Source: Epithemia pelagica (taxonomy: Eukaryota > Bacillariophyta > Bacillariophyceae > Surirellales > Surirellaceae). Taken from it: a stretch of 64,000 nucleotides of DNA. Each line of letters begins with the position of its first letter. The first letter of the stretch is position 1. The notes beneath the pieces are model-generated. The model ran no database searches and was not told the DNA's origin. It saw only the letters and a list, made by a program, of their open reading frames with translations. The position numbers and the translations under genes are program-made. Shown one piece after another: positions 54,736 to 64,000 of this stretch. The stretch spans positions 3,224,001 through 3,288,000 of the forward strand of contig OX337231.1 in assembly GCA_946965045.2 (NCBI GenBank). Reading direction: 5' to 3'.

Positions 54736-55890
54736 TCGTAGCTAATCCTATGTTGTGTGTGTGTCGTTTGTCTCCATCTCATTTTTTCATTCTATCAGTG
54801 CATTGGTTTGTTGTGTCACATAGCAGTGCATAGCACACGAAGGGCTGAGGATGGAGGATGCACACCGATCACAATTAGCTACGTAGATAAAGAATAACAT
54901 TGCCCTAAATCAATGAACATGGATCGCACTCAATCGTAATCTTGATAGTTTCTATTATCTTATTCTCGCTAGCTTAGCAGTTTGGTTCCACATCACGGTG
55001 GGTTGGGATTTTGGTTTGCCATTTGCCATCCAATTCTCGACCCAGAACGCAAAACGCAATTTCGCGGTGTTCCTCCTAGGAATAGAAGACATTAACTGTT
55101 GGGCACCTCCATGTCCCATCTAAATTAGAAGAGAGAGATTGAAAATGATGGCACCATCATGGATCATGGTGGGTACACACAGGGTTCTATCGCTGCTCTC
55201 TAAGTTTCGTTAGCAGTTGCCCCACTCCATATGTTTTACAGATATCTTCTTGTACAACACCATTCTGACAAGGGTGACAAGGGCAATGGATGCACTCGAT
55301 AGACTCAAGACTCCGAGATGCTCTTGATCGCAACTTATTACTCCAATAAGTCTTATTACGTATTCCCGTCATATCTGTGTTAGCGCCAGCGCCGTAAGCC
55401 TACCGTTGGTCTTGGGTGATTCTACGTCACAAAGCGAGGCACATACTGCTTTCGTTCATCTGGGTACCATGATTAAAGAGAAAACACACATCATGATCAT
55501 GGCATCGGAGTCCCATTCTTAATCTCCATGTCCCGTCGAGAGGTAAGCTCAAGACAAGAGCCTTGCATTTGCTCCATACAGGTCGGCACAGACAAAGTTC
55601 TCTCCTTTCTCTCCACGCTTTGCCGTCACTTGTCTAAAGTTGGCAGACCCGATCTGTTTTACATATGTCCTAGAACGCCACTCTAACGACTGGTAACAAG
55701 GTGCATCGATGCTCCTGACCAATGTTACCAAGACGCCAAGATCTTCTTGATCGCAACATTTTACTTCAATCAATCTTGTTTATTTATTCACCATGACTGC
55801 GTAACCTTGTATCTCCTTTCAGAAATCGTACACAGCCTTCGCGAGATCGCATCCATTTGATCAAACGCCTCGCAGCCGAAAAAGTCCCTC
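54736..55890. other. Gene-poor stretch with a decayed direct repeat pair
   Basis: No supported gene. Two diverged copies lie at about 55200-55380 and 55610-55800: both have CAGTTGCC/GTTGGCAG, then TGTTTTACA, and end in CTTGATCGCAAC followed by a TTACT(C/T)CAAT stretch. They look like an old duplication of unknown nature. Confidence 0.45.
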
Positions 55891-57840
55891 CTAGCTATAT
55901 TCTTGCTTCACGACAGAGTTCTCTGGTTCACCTTGCGGTCTCTCAGTATCCTTGGCCGAGGGAGCCGCAATTTTGCGTGGCGGGAGGGCAATCGGAGGCA
56001 CTCGAACTCGTGCGCCCTCTTGGAGACCTCTCTGATAGTCAACCATGTACGACAATGCCCCACATTGACTAGCTAGCAAGGAAGCCGTAGCTTGTGTCTG
56101 AGCCGACGTCAGGGCACCGATCCGAGAACGACCACGACTCCGCAATATATCGTTCAGCACAGGATCAGTGTCTTCCAACGGTGGACACTCCAGACTTACC
56201 CGAATTCGAACCTGCACGGGGAAGGGTGAAGATGTGGCATTCGGATTCTTTGAAAATGCTGCAGGCTCAATGTTCATTCTGGACGGTGTCAAGGCTTCAA
56301 AAATTCCAAATAAGAGTCGATCTGTCACATTGAACAAAAAAATTGTTGTTCCGGGTACAATGGCCGCGGCAGCAGCCGCTTTCATATGAGCTGGTAGGCC
56401 GAGAATACCACGTCCAAGGCATTCGTCCATTGTATCACTGCTGCAACCAAAAATGAAGCCAGGACCTGGTGCCACTGGCCAGGCAATTTCATCTGGTTGT
56501 GGTGCCCGGAAGTCAGTCAACAATGCATCGGGCGCCGGAGGATCCTCTTCTCCGGCCCACGACTCGTAAAGAGTGACGAGTGGAGCATTCCAAATTGCTT
56601 TCATAAGAGACTCTCCCGTCGTACTGGACATATCCTGACAATATTGGGTTTGTCGTGTCGGTAGCAAGAGATCCGGTGCCGCTTCCAAAGCAGTATCTAC
56701 CAAAAGCTCTGTAGTTCTGTACCACTCCAGTTTAATTCGATAACAGAAGGGATCCTCTTCACTCATTCCGTCATGCGCCAGGTCGGCATATTTTTGATAC
56801 ACTGCCATGGACGTCATGAGTGCTGCACCCTGAATATGCCTCGAATCGCTGACCATAAAAAACAACATGACTTGTTTTCGACCATCATGATACGATTGAT
56901 TCAATCTTTCTGCATGCTTTCTTTGAACAAACCACTCGCCCCGGACAGTGCTAATGGCCAGATCTTCCAGCGATGCAGCTCGAAGTATGTAAAAGTGTGC
57001 CTGTTCCGGCTCCAAGATGGGACTTGGCTTACCGCCACCAGACGCCCCACCCGTATAATAGTCCACAGTTGTATTGTCTGTATTCGCAAACATGTTTTCC
57101 GTCAATTCTGTCCCACCTCCTTCACCTTGATCTCCATCCTGACCTTGTTGTCCTGGATTGTCGCCTTGTCCGCGTCGAGGAAAACTTCGAAGTTCAGCCT
57201 CACCATGTGCAAAATGGCAGCCTTCACCAAACGGACATTCTCCTTGCATGAAATGCTTGCATAAACTTATTTTGTAAAATTCATTTGGCTTGGGTGCGGG
57301 TCGTCTTGGTGCCGTCACACATTGTGGCCCTCCAGCTCCTCCATCCTTGTTGGCTTGCATCTGTGACAATCCCAGTGTAAAATCGGCTACTACGGGTAAG
57401 TCTTCTCTGTTGCGTCGAATGTGTTTGTATCTACAAAAGGGACCATGAATGCAAAAGCCCTGCGAATAAAAGACACATTCCATACGATTGGCCTCGCTAA
57501 TGTGTCGGAACGGGCAGTCCTTGATTTTACATCGTTCCCCGTGTCGACACAATGGCATTTTACTGAGATCGTATTGGTGTAGAAATTCGCACGCGGCCCC
57601 TTTCATGCACAAGTCTCGCAACCAATGTCGGCACACGACCGTTCGCAATCGAGGATCATGTTTGGCGCTGGTTAGCACGGGCTCGGCTTCCTCCCCCGTG
57701 CCAAAGACAGAACCTGCCTTTCTATAGGGAAGGGGATCTAATGTTTCTGGAATCCCATGCTCTAGTACGAAATTTTCAAAGTCGTATTCGACTTGATCTG
57801 CGGTGAGAGGCTGCGACGAGGGAACAACTCCAGCCGTCAT
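55891..57840 (-). CDS. CPSF30: CPSF30-like CCCH zinc-finger protein fused to YTH and DCD domains
   Basis: 649 residues, ATG 57840 (upstream triplets to 57906 give only TTG). N-terminal ~70-235: four CCCH fingers, CRHWLRDLCMKGAACEFLH, CRHGERCKIKDCPFRH, CVFYSQGFCIHGPFCRYKH and CKHFMQGECPFGEGCHFAH, as in the poly(A) factor CPSF30. Residues ~290-430: a YTH domain (AHFYILRAASLEDLAISTVR, EWFVQRKHAERLNQSYHDGR, MLFFMVSDSRHIQGAALMTS), which binds m6A, as in plant CPSF30-L. Residues ~475-590: a DCD domain (GPGFIFGCSSDTMDECLGRG, GTTIFLFNVTDRLLFGIFEA, FPVQVRIRVSLECPPLED). DCD domains are known from plant stress proteins. The three-part fusion links m6A reading with 3' end processing. Confidence 0.88.
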   Translation of the reverse strand: MTAGVVPSSQPLTADQVEYDFENFVLEHGIPETLDPLPYRKAGSVFGTGEEAEPVLTSAKHDPRLRTVVCRHWLRDLCMKGAACEFLHQYDLSKMPLCRHGERCKIKDCPFRHISEANRMECVFYSQGFCIHGPFCRYKHIRRNREDLPVVADFTLGLSQMQANKDGGAGGPQCVTAPRRPAPKPNEFYKISLCKHFMQGECPFGEGCHFAHGEAELRSFPRRGQGDNPGQQGQDGDQGEGGGTELTENMFANTDNTTVDYYTGGASGGGKPSPILEPEQAHFYILRAASLEDLAISTVRGEWFVQRKHAERLNQSYHDGRKQVMLFFMVSDSRHIQGAALMTSMAVYQKYADLAHDGMSEEDPFCYRIKLEWYRTTELLVDTALEAAPDLLLPTRQTQYCQDMSSTTGESLMKAIWNAPLVTLYESWAGEEDPPAPDALLTDFRAPQPDEIAWPVAPGPGFIFGCSSDTMDECLGRGILGLPAHMKAAAAAAIVPGTTIFLFNVTDRLLFGIFEALTPSRMNIEPAAFSKNPNATSSPFPVQVRIRVSLECPPLEDTDPVLNDILRSRGRSRIGALTSAQTQATASLLASQCGALSYMVDYQRGLQEGARVRVPPIALPPRKIAAPSAKDTERPQGEPENSVVKQEYS

Positions 57841-58387
57841 GGTTGTTTCGAAGGGTCTTACGGCGATTGTGAGTGTGAGGCTGGGCACGGCGGAAAGGCG
57901 GATCAATCACACTAAAGTCGCACTGTCTGTACTGATTTCTCGCTCTAATTAGACTAGCTAGCGCTACGGTATTTTGTGATTTTCTAAAATGAAAATTTAT
58001 GAGTCGAAAATGGTCAAAAGCGGATTTGAGACCGCGATCAGTTTCGAATTCCTCTATGCCTTCAGACGTGCATACTCCTCAGATGATCTTATGAGGATTG
58101 TGTAATAGAATATGTAATCATTCCATTCTATACCGCTTCCGAAGTCCAAGGCATGACTTTTAGAGCGAATGATATGCGACAGAAGTCGCTTTTATACAGG
58201 AATTTTGGATTTCGGGAAAGCTGATCCACAAGAATGGAAAAGAAACGCGTGGGCAGGATTTTTAGATCCAGAAGCAAAGAAAGATTCGATTTTCGCTTCG
58301 ACCAACATCTCGTCATTTCCGGTCCCATAAGATACACAGTACCGTGTCGAATCAGCGATAGACGAAAAAGGAAAGAGAATACACAAG
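57841..58387. promoter_or_regulatory. Divergent upstream region of CPSF30-YTH-DCD and PGD
   Basis: 547 bp between divergent starts. Overlapping frames at 58128-58482 are short and unrecognised. No clear elements. Confidence 0.35.
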
Positions 58388-60007
58388 ATGAGTTGCGATG
58401 TTGGTTTGTATGGTTTGGCCGTCATGGGTCAGAACTTTGCCTTGAATATGGCCGAGCATGGCTTCAAGGTCTGTGTGGGTAATCGCAGTCCGGAAAAAGT
58501 GGCCGCAACCGTTGCTCGCGCCAAGGCCGAAGGAGATTTACCCTTGATTGGAAGTGAATCTCCGGCCGATTTTTGCTCCAAGTTGTCCAAGCCTCGAAAG
58601 ATTGTCATTCTCGTACAAGCGGGGAAACCAGTTGATCTTACAATTGAAGCACTTTCGGCGAGCTTGGAAGAGGGAGATCTCATTATTGACGGGGGAAAGT
58701 AAGTGGATCTTATACGTCAAATGCTCCCTTGTTGACAAAGAGCAGCTCATCTTACTCATTCGTTCGTGCAGTGAATGGTTTCCCAATCAAATCCGCCGTT
58801 CGGAAGAGCTTGCCAAAAAAGGAATCATGTTTGTAGGCATGGGGATTTCTGGTGGCGAAGAGGGGGCACGGAATGGACCATCGCTCATGCCTGGAGGTCC
58901 GAAAGAAGCGTACGATTTGATTGAGCCAATTATCACAAAGGTGGCTGCCAAGGTCGGTAGTCCAGAAGAACCATGTACAGGATATTGTGGACCTATTGGA
59001 GCAGGAAACTATGTCAAAATGTAAGTTTGAAACGTATTCTCGTTTGGAGGTGGAAAGTAAATTTGACGTCGACTCATGTGCTTGGTGCCTGGGACAGGGT
59101 GCACAATGGAATCGAGTACGGTGACATGCAATTGATCGCCGAAGTCTACGACATTTTGAAACACGTGGTAGGAATGTCAAACGAAGAAATGGCGGCTTTG
59201 TTTCGAGAATGGAACAAGGGTGAGTTGGAGTCATATCTTATTGAAATCACTGCAACCATCTTGTCCAAGAAGGATGACAAATCCGACGGTTATGTTGTCG
59301 ACCATATTCTGGACAAGACTGGTATGAAGGGCACGGGCCGATGGACCGTTCAAGAGGCTGCCGAACAGAGTGTCGCTGCACCTGTCATTGCCGCAGCCTT
59401 GGACGGTCGTTACATTTCGGGCCGAAAAGAGGAGCGTGTGGCTGCCTCCAAGGTATTGCAAGGTCCGGCCATGAGTATCCCAACCGTGGATAAGGACCAA
59501 GTCATTGCCGATCTTCAACAAGCCTTGTATTGCGCCAAGGTTGCCTCGTATGCGCAAGGGTTGGGTATCATCCGTGCTGCATCGGAAAAGAATGACTGGA
59601 ACGTGGACCTCGGTCTCTGTGCTAAAATGTGGCGTGGTGGCTGTATCATTCGTGCGGCCTTGTTGAGTAAGATTACGGCTGCCTTTGAACGAGACGGAAG
59701 TTTGGCCAATTTGCTGGTGGACCCTGGCTTTGCCCAAGAAATCAATGACCGACAAATGGCTTGGCGTCGCGTCGTATCCTTGGGTGTCTCGGCAGGTATT
59801 GCCACTCCTGCCATGTCGGCCGCTCTCGGATACTTTGATCAATATCGTCGAGCATCCCTCCCAGCCAACCTGATTCAAGGACAACGTGATTTCTTTGGTG
59901 GACACACCTACCAACGTACCGACCAGGAAGGAACCTTTCATACATTGTGGGATGACACGCACAAGGATATTGGAGACTTGACTGGTCGAACGGCCGGCGA
60001 AGTTTAG
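58388..60007 (+). CDS. PGD: 6-phosphogluconate dehydrogenase
   Basis: Oxidative decarboxylation of 6-phosphogluconate to ribulose 5-phosphate with NADP+, in the pentose phosphate pathway. Three exons: 58388..58698, 58772..59020, 59098..60007; introns 73 and 77 nt; 489 residues. NADP site [20 protein letters not shown], then DGGNEWFPN at the first junction, [40 protein letters not shown] at the second junction, catalytic Lys in YVKMVHN, and the C-terminal domain ending in RTAGEV. The N-terminus is cytosolic in form, without presequence. Confidence 0.96.
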
Positions 60008-60285
60008 CTTTGCATCTGTGACACTTGTAGAAAGCCATCAATATTGAACCATTCTTTTTTTAAATAAACGGATACAAGTAGAAAAAGGTATCCGATGACT
60101 ATCAAATTGGTTCTGTTTCGTGACGAAATGGTTGACTCTGACCTGTAGGGTTACAGTGACGATATCCACAGGCGAATGGCGCAGAACTTTTACCATTACT
60201 ACCAAACTACAGTCATGCTGCATTTCATGATTTCACTCATGACTTGCAAAACTACCAAATCCTAGAATTAAAAGCAGATTCTGCT

Positions 60286-61077
60286 TTATCGGCCCTTTGT
60301 ACGAATGTTTTGTTTCATCATAAAGTCGCCACGTTCATAGGGTCCATTCTCGTCTTCCCACGCTTCGCATTCGGCGCTAAATTCATTCATTTCACAAGGG
60401 TTAATTGCGCCGTATTGTTGTCCACCGGGGTAACTAATGATTCGCAGAGAATCAAAGTTCAAGGGACCAATCCCATTCGCATATTGTCCAATGTCTTTAT
60501 CCATTGGAACAGCTGCGACAAAATCAAAAATGACCTTTTTGTCCGATGGTGTGATATTTTCAATCATGGCAAATTGACCCGCATCGGTGGACAAATCAGG
60601 ATTGTTGGCCAAGACGGAATCACCCGAATCACCATCGACAACAAACCCGTACACTCCGACATCTTTCAAGTCTTTGGGTGACGCCTCTTTCAAGGTTGCT
60701 TCCACAGTCACGCAGAGACCACGCATTCCTTTCATGGCCATTTGTCCCGGAATGGGTCGACTGGGAGGACAGGGTGCTGCCGTATAGGAGAGAGGTGTCA
60801 AGGCAATCTTGACTGGACCAACTGCTTGCGCCGATTCGGGTTTGCCACCCAGTAAGAGGGAGCTAGCCATGGCCGCACTCCCAGTCAAAAAGGCACGACG
60901 ACCAAATCCTTCTGTCTGGGAATCTTGTTCCTGTGCCGGCAGAGCCATCATAGTGCACCTCCGATAGCGAGTCGAGGAGGCATCCTGTGATGTAAACGTT
61001 CGGAACGGGCTATTCCATCCAAAGCAATGGACACCACTGGCCAGCAAAGATAAAAGGACGACAGAGCGAAGCCACAT
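60286..61077 (-). CDS. Thylakoid-lumen protein with twin-arginine signal, function unknown
   Basis: 263 residues, single exon. The N-terminus MWLRSVVLLSLLASGVHCFG is a signal peptide ending in CFG, then a transit-like region, then a twin-arginine motif FGRRAFLTGSAAMASSLLLG and an AxA-type luminal cleavage site before VGPVKIALTPL. This tripartite layout sends proteins via ER and plastid to the thylakoid lumen by the Tat route. The mature part (~180 residues) has no family I recognise: CPPSRPIPGQMAMKGMRGLC, VYGFVVDGDSG, and FDFVAAVPMDKDIG. Four Cys remain in the mature part (CPP, LCVT, NPCEMN and ECEAW). Confidence 0.72.
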   Translation of the reverse strand: MWLRSVVLLSLLASGVHCFGWNSPFRTFTSQDASSTRYRRCTMMALPAQEQDSQTEGFGRRAFLTGSAAMASSLLLGGKPESAQAVGPVKIALTPLSYTAAPCPPSRPIPGQMAMKGMRGLCVTVEATLKEASPKDLKDVGVYGFVVDGDSGDSVLANNPDLSTDAGQFAMIENITPSDKKVIFDFVAAVPMDKDIGQYANGIGPLNFDSLRIISYPGGQQYGAINPCEMNEFSAECEAWEDENGPYERGDFMMKQNIRTKGR

Positions 61078-61262
61078 GTTGATTCAACAGCAACACAAGG
61101 ATATCAAGAGAACTTGCTTCACATTAACGCAATGGGCAAGCGCTGACGCGAAGAATGACACGAAAGATCTATGAGTCAGTCCCGAGTGGAAGTTGAATCC
61201 ACGACCCATTTCATTCTGGCACAAAACAGCTATCATAGCTGCTTCCGCTATGACCAATCACC

Positions 61263-62210
61263 ATGGACGCTGACGCTGTCGTAAACAACGACACAGCCAT
61301 TACATCTCCATCTGCCAAGGCCTTCTTCGCCGCCTTGGATGCCAGAAGTACTGCAAACGGAGGTGAGACACGTTCGCAAAGTTCGTTTGTCAACAAACGG
61401 ATTCAAACATTGGGATGGCGCAATCGTTATTCGCAACAAGAGAATTATCCAGTCACAATTGTGCGACGACAGAACGAAGAAGAAGAAGAATCAATTCATT
61501 TCTCGGTTCGTCAGGTTCAGCGAGGTGAAGTCGAAGGCAAATATGGAACGGGTGCCACAGTATGGCCAGCATCCATGGTATTACTGAAATTTCTAGAACG
61601 TCATGCCACCCGTTTGGTTCGAGGACAACGAGTTGCCGATCTTGGAGCTGGAACAGGTGTCACGAGCATTGCGGCAGCACATTTGGGTGCCAAGGAGGTT
61701 GTTTGTACAGATGGCGAGCCCAACGTAGTGCGATTGTCCTGCGACAACATACAGGATGGATCCGACGAGCAGGAAAGCTCTTGCACAGACACCTCGATCA
61801 AGGAGGCAACAAACGAAACCTCAACAGAAACTGAAAAAGTCCAAACTTTTCGGATCAACAATGTCCCCGTTCATGTTCAAAAATATTGGTGGGGCAGTGG
61901 GACACTTCACGGAGGGAATTCGTTTGACCTTGTGATTGTTTCCGATTGTGTGTTACCCAAACTCTATCCCATTGCCCCGTTGGTCGATGCCATTGATGTG
62001 CTTTTGCCACGCGATAATTCGGAAGCAATGGCAGTCATATCCTATGAACATCGATATTATCCTCACTACGACCCACGAAACAAATTCCGAGAGTTGGCAC
62101 ACGCCAAGTCTCTTGAGGTGGAAACAGTGCCCATAGACGATCATCACGAGGTCTATTCAGTAGAAGACATTGAAATCTGGCTGGTAAGGAGGAAAAGAGA
62201 AGTGAAGTAA
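61263..62210 (+). CDS. METTL21-type protein lysine methyltransferase
   Basis: 315 residues, single exon. SAM-dependent seven-beta-strand fold of the METTL21/FAM86 group: GTGATVWPASMVLLKFLE before motif I VADLGAGTGVTSIAAAHLGA, then VVCTDGEPN, DLVIVSDCVLPKLYPIAPL (the variant of the DxxY box is DCVL), and ISYEHRYY. Members methylate Lys on chaperones, elongation factors or other proteins. The first ~60 residues are disordered. It diverges from the lumen-protein gene by 185 bp. Substrate unknown. Confidence 0.85.
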   Translation: MDADAVVNNDTAITSPSAKAFFAALDARSTANGGETRSQSSFVNKRIQTLGWRNRYSQQENYPVTIVRRQNEEEEESIHFSVRQVQRGEVEGKYGTGATVWPASMVLLKFLERHATRLVRGQRVADLGAGTGVTSIAAAHLGAKEVVCTDGEPNVVRLSCDNIQDGSDEQESSCTDTSIKEATNETSTETEKVQTFRINNVPVHVQKYWWGSGTLHGGNSFDLVIVSDCVLPKLYPIAPLVDAIDVLLPRDNSEAMAVISYEHRYYPHYDPRNKFRELAHAKSLEVETVPIDDHHEVYSVEDIEIWLVRRKREVK

Positions 62211-62571
62211 CTGCCCCATTTTGACCCCGCGAAAATTAACGCATGCTATAATATATTGTACCTTACTCTGAGCATGATCCCCTTGAAAGCTTGGCTTCGT
62301 CAAGGCACGTGTCATGTTGTGTTTCTGGTTGACCATGTTAAAACCCAAGTAAAACCAGGACAGTCAACGATTTCTCCTCGTGGCTGTAACGTTTGGAATT
62401 TCATCTCCATGATCATGCCGTGAGCAAAAGAGCCTTCGTTCAAAATGATAAATCGGCTTGACTGAAGCGCTAATTTCTTCGCCATCTTCGCGTGAATTGA
62501 TTAGCATTTTGGTACAAACGTTCAGGGGCCACCAGAAAACAGATGCGACAAAGACGGTAAGCTTTACTACC
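62211..62571. other. Convergent intergenic region
   Basis: Between two convergent genes (METTL21-like and the RS/K-rich gene). No ORF supported; nothing seen. Confidence 0.35.
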
Positions 62572-63156
62572 TCAGAAAAAGTTGCTTAGTCGGTATGCTT
62601 CATCCCTTTCATTTTCTTCCTTTTCTTTTCTGTCCTTTTTGTGTTTCTTTTTCTCTTTTCGTCTGCGTTTTCGGCGTTCATGGCTATCCTCACTTTCACT
62701 GTCGTAATCATCACTGCTTCGGTTGCGAGATTCATCATCATCTTCTTCTTCCCGTCGGTGGCGTTTCTTTTTCTTCTTTTGACTTTCATGTTTCCGTCGT
62801 TTGGAGTGTTTACTACTTTTCCGCTCATGTCGATCTGACGAAGTCGACGAATCGTCGTCATGGTCATCTCGCCGCCGGCTACTACTTTTTCGTTTGGAGC
62901 TTTTCTTTGGGCGATGATTGGTGCCTCGAGCAAGCTTGGCATCCCGTTCTCGATCCAACTGTTCCCGGTACGCCGCCATGGCCTCATCTTGTTCATTGAC
63001 CCCGAGCATTTTATCCTGATTTTTCAGTTTGTAGGATTCCCAATCCGGCCTCGAAGAATCTTGAAATCGTTCGCGGATGGTGGTCAAGGGAAGCTCCCCC
63101 GTCGATGCTGCCGCCGCGGCCCGCTGTTGCTGCCATGAAGACCCAGTTCCACTCAT
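62572..63156 (-). CDS. RS/K-rich low-complexity protein with a short conserved-looking N-terminus
   Basis: 194 residues, single exon. N-terminal ~75 residues contain PLTTIRERFQDSSRPDWESY and EQDEAMAAYREQLDRERDAK, an ordered helix-like segment. The rest is rich in Lys, Arg, Ser, Asp (SKRKSSSRRRDDHDDDSSTS), typical of spliceosome-associated proteins. The C-terminus ends RLSNFF. A nuclear RNA-processing role is inferred only from composition. The start is next to the right-end MITE. Confidence 0.6.
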   Translation of the reverse strand: MSGTGSSWQQQRAAAAASTGELPLTTIRERFQDSSRPDWESYKLKNQDKMLGVNEQDEAMAAYREQLDRERDAKLARGTNHRPKKSSKRKSSSRRRDDHDDDSSTSSDRHERKSSKHSKRRKHESQKKKKKRHRREEEDDDESRNRSSDDYDSESEDSHERRKRRRKEKKKHKKDRKEKEENERDEAYRLSNFF

Positions 63157-63348
63157 TATCAGACCCCAAAGTGGCCAGATTTACTAGCCTTCACTTCCTT
63201 GTCTTTGGGTGTTGATGATTCCACGAGGGAGAGTACCTTACCCACAACACTTGAGAACGTTATGTAAGGCAGTCCCATCGCTACGATCCCTTCTCTCATC
63301 CAGACTAGTGACCACCCCGACGTCCGTCAATGGTGCGCGTATCGCGTA

Positions 63349-63953
63349 AGGGCTGGGGATACCGATCCATGTACATCTAAGTAGGCTCAGTACAAAAGCT
63401 ACGTAGAGTACATAAAATCAGATAGTACACGTCACGCCGGAAATGGTCGGAATTTCAAAAACATGCAAAAACGCTCGACAATGATGGCGAGATCCGGTGA
63501 CGCCGTATGCATTCACCCATGCATCGCATAAACATCCAACCACCGTAAGTCCTTTGCCTTTACCTTTGAAATTGTTGTCTGAAATTACAGAAGATTTGCC
63601 AAGTTGGCTGAAAAGGTACGCTCATTTTTCTGCAGTGATGAAATCGAACGACCGCCCTAACTCATTCATTTTTCAAGGGTGCCTGAATCAAAGTGAAAGC
63701 AAAGTTGCTCTAGTAGTAAAGATTCTTATTGTAAAAGTGATTCAGGCAGGCTCAATTGTTCCGGAAGTTATTGCCATGGGGGTGATGCCTTCCACCATTG
63801 TCGAGCGATGGCTTCCAATTTGCATTGTTTCTCGTGGCAGCAAGTTTTCAATTTGAGACCATCCGCCCCACTTGTTACACTGATGAAAATAGTACTACGT
63901 ACCTTAATGTACTGACCCTACTTAGATGTACATGGATCGGTATCCCCAGCCCT
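63349..63953. mobile_element. MITE-like element with long terminal inverted repeats and TA target duplication
   Basis: 605 bp. The left end AGGGCTGGGGATACCGATCC (continuing to about position 63393) is the reverse complement of the right end for 37 perfect positions, then a mismatch and seven more, then weaker similarity. TA flanks both sides (63347-63348 and 63954-63955), the target signature of Tc1/mariner-type elements. The inner frame 63497-63856 has no transposase match. Likely a non-autonomous copy at the window end. Confidence 0.78.
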
Positions 63954-64000
63954 TATGCGCCTTCTCCACTCTCCACCAATTGTTCGTCTTTTGTGCAAGT

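Noticed and set aside
61165-61215. A stretch resembling a tRNA T-arm (GTTGAATCC)
   Set aside because: No matching acceptor or anticodon stem could be built around it, so no tRNA is called.
62595-62999. 134-codon plus frame over the RS/K-rich gene (F/C/H-rich)
   Set aside because: Antisense to Lys/Arg/Glu-rich codons, which yields F, L, S and C runs.

Overview
The window looks like nuclear DNA of a diatom (stramenopile alga with a secondary red plastid). Several predicted proteins start with a signal peptide followed by a plastid cleavage motif of the ASAF/CAFAP type: FtsH, a FAD monooxygenase, CtpA, a LON-domain protein and a SelW-like protein. There is a TLC-type ATP/ADP translocase, a BIO3-BIO1 fusion and a SPO11-2-like protein. 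Genes are dense, lie on both strands and carry few, short GT-AG introns (mostly 59-150 nt). No species is assigned. I saw no rRNA, tRNA or CRISPR array.

Layout. 1-5 kb: methylglutaconyl-CoA hydratase, an MsrA-like protein, and the bifunctional biotin synthesis gene. 5.8-11.3 kb: NOL9/GRC3 RNA kinase, glycyl-tRNA synthetase, a small basic protein. 12-19.2 kb: tandem SelW-like protein, HMG-box/membrane gene, plastid LON-domain protein, coiled-coil GOLD-like protein. 19.4-27.7 kb: plastid FtsH, a TTL-like enzyme, a plastid FAD monooxygenase, a small plastid membrane protein with an internal repeat, histone H4. 28.9-33.9 kb: AGC kinase, RING-H2 membrane protein, a 639-bp MITE with an internal palindrome array, a tRNA isopentenyltransferase remnant. 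34-38.4 kb: DIX-like protein and, divergently, a protein with 18 TQT motifs between Tudor-like modules. 38.8-46.9 kb: plastid protein of unknown function, nucleotide translocase, thioredoxin-like protein, SPO11, sepiapterin reductase, a basic protein. 47.3-53.6 kb: CtpA protease, a polyQ membrane protein, an APH-fold kinase. 54-56 kb: an 18-bp minisatellite and decayed repeats. 55.9-63.2 kb: a CCCH-YTH-DCD protein, 6-phosphogluconate dehydrogenase, a Tat-type lumen protein, a METTL21-like methyltransferase, an RS/K-rich protein. The right end is a 605-bp TA-flanked MITE.

Most genes are unrelated housekeeping neighbours. Two themes recur. One is plastid proteostasis: FtsH and CtpA are the families that degrade and mature photosystem II D1, and the LON-domain and SelW-like proteins are also plastid-targeted. 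The other is RNA processing (NOL9, CPSF30-YTH). The best candidates for undescribed biology are the TQT-array/Tudor protein (a predicted dynein light chain LC8 hub), the CPSF30-YTH-DCD fusion, and a repeated TACTCCTA element found upstream of five plastid-protein genes.
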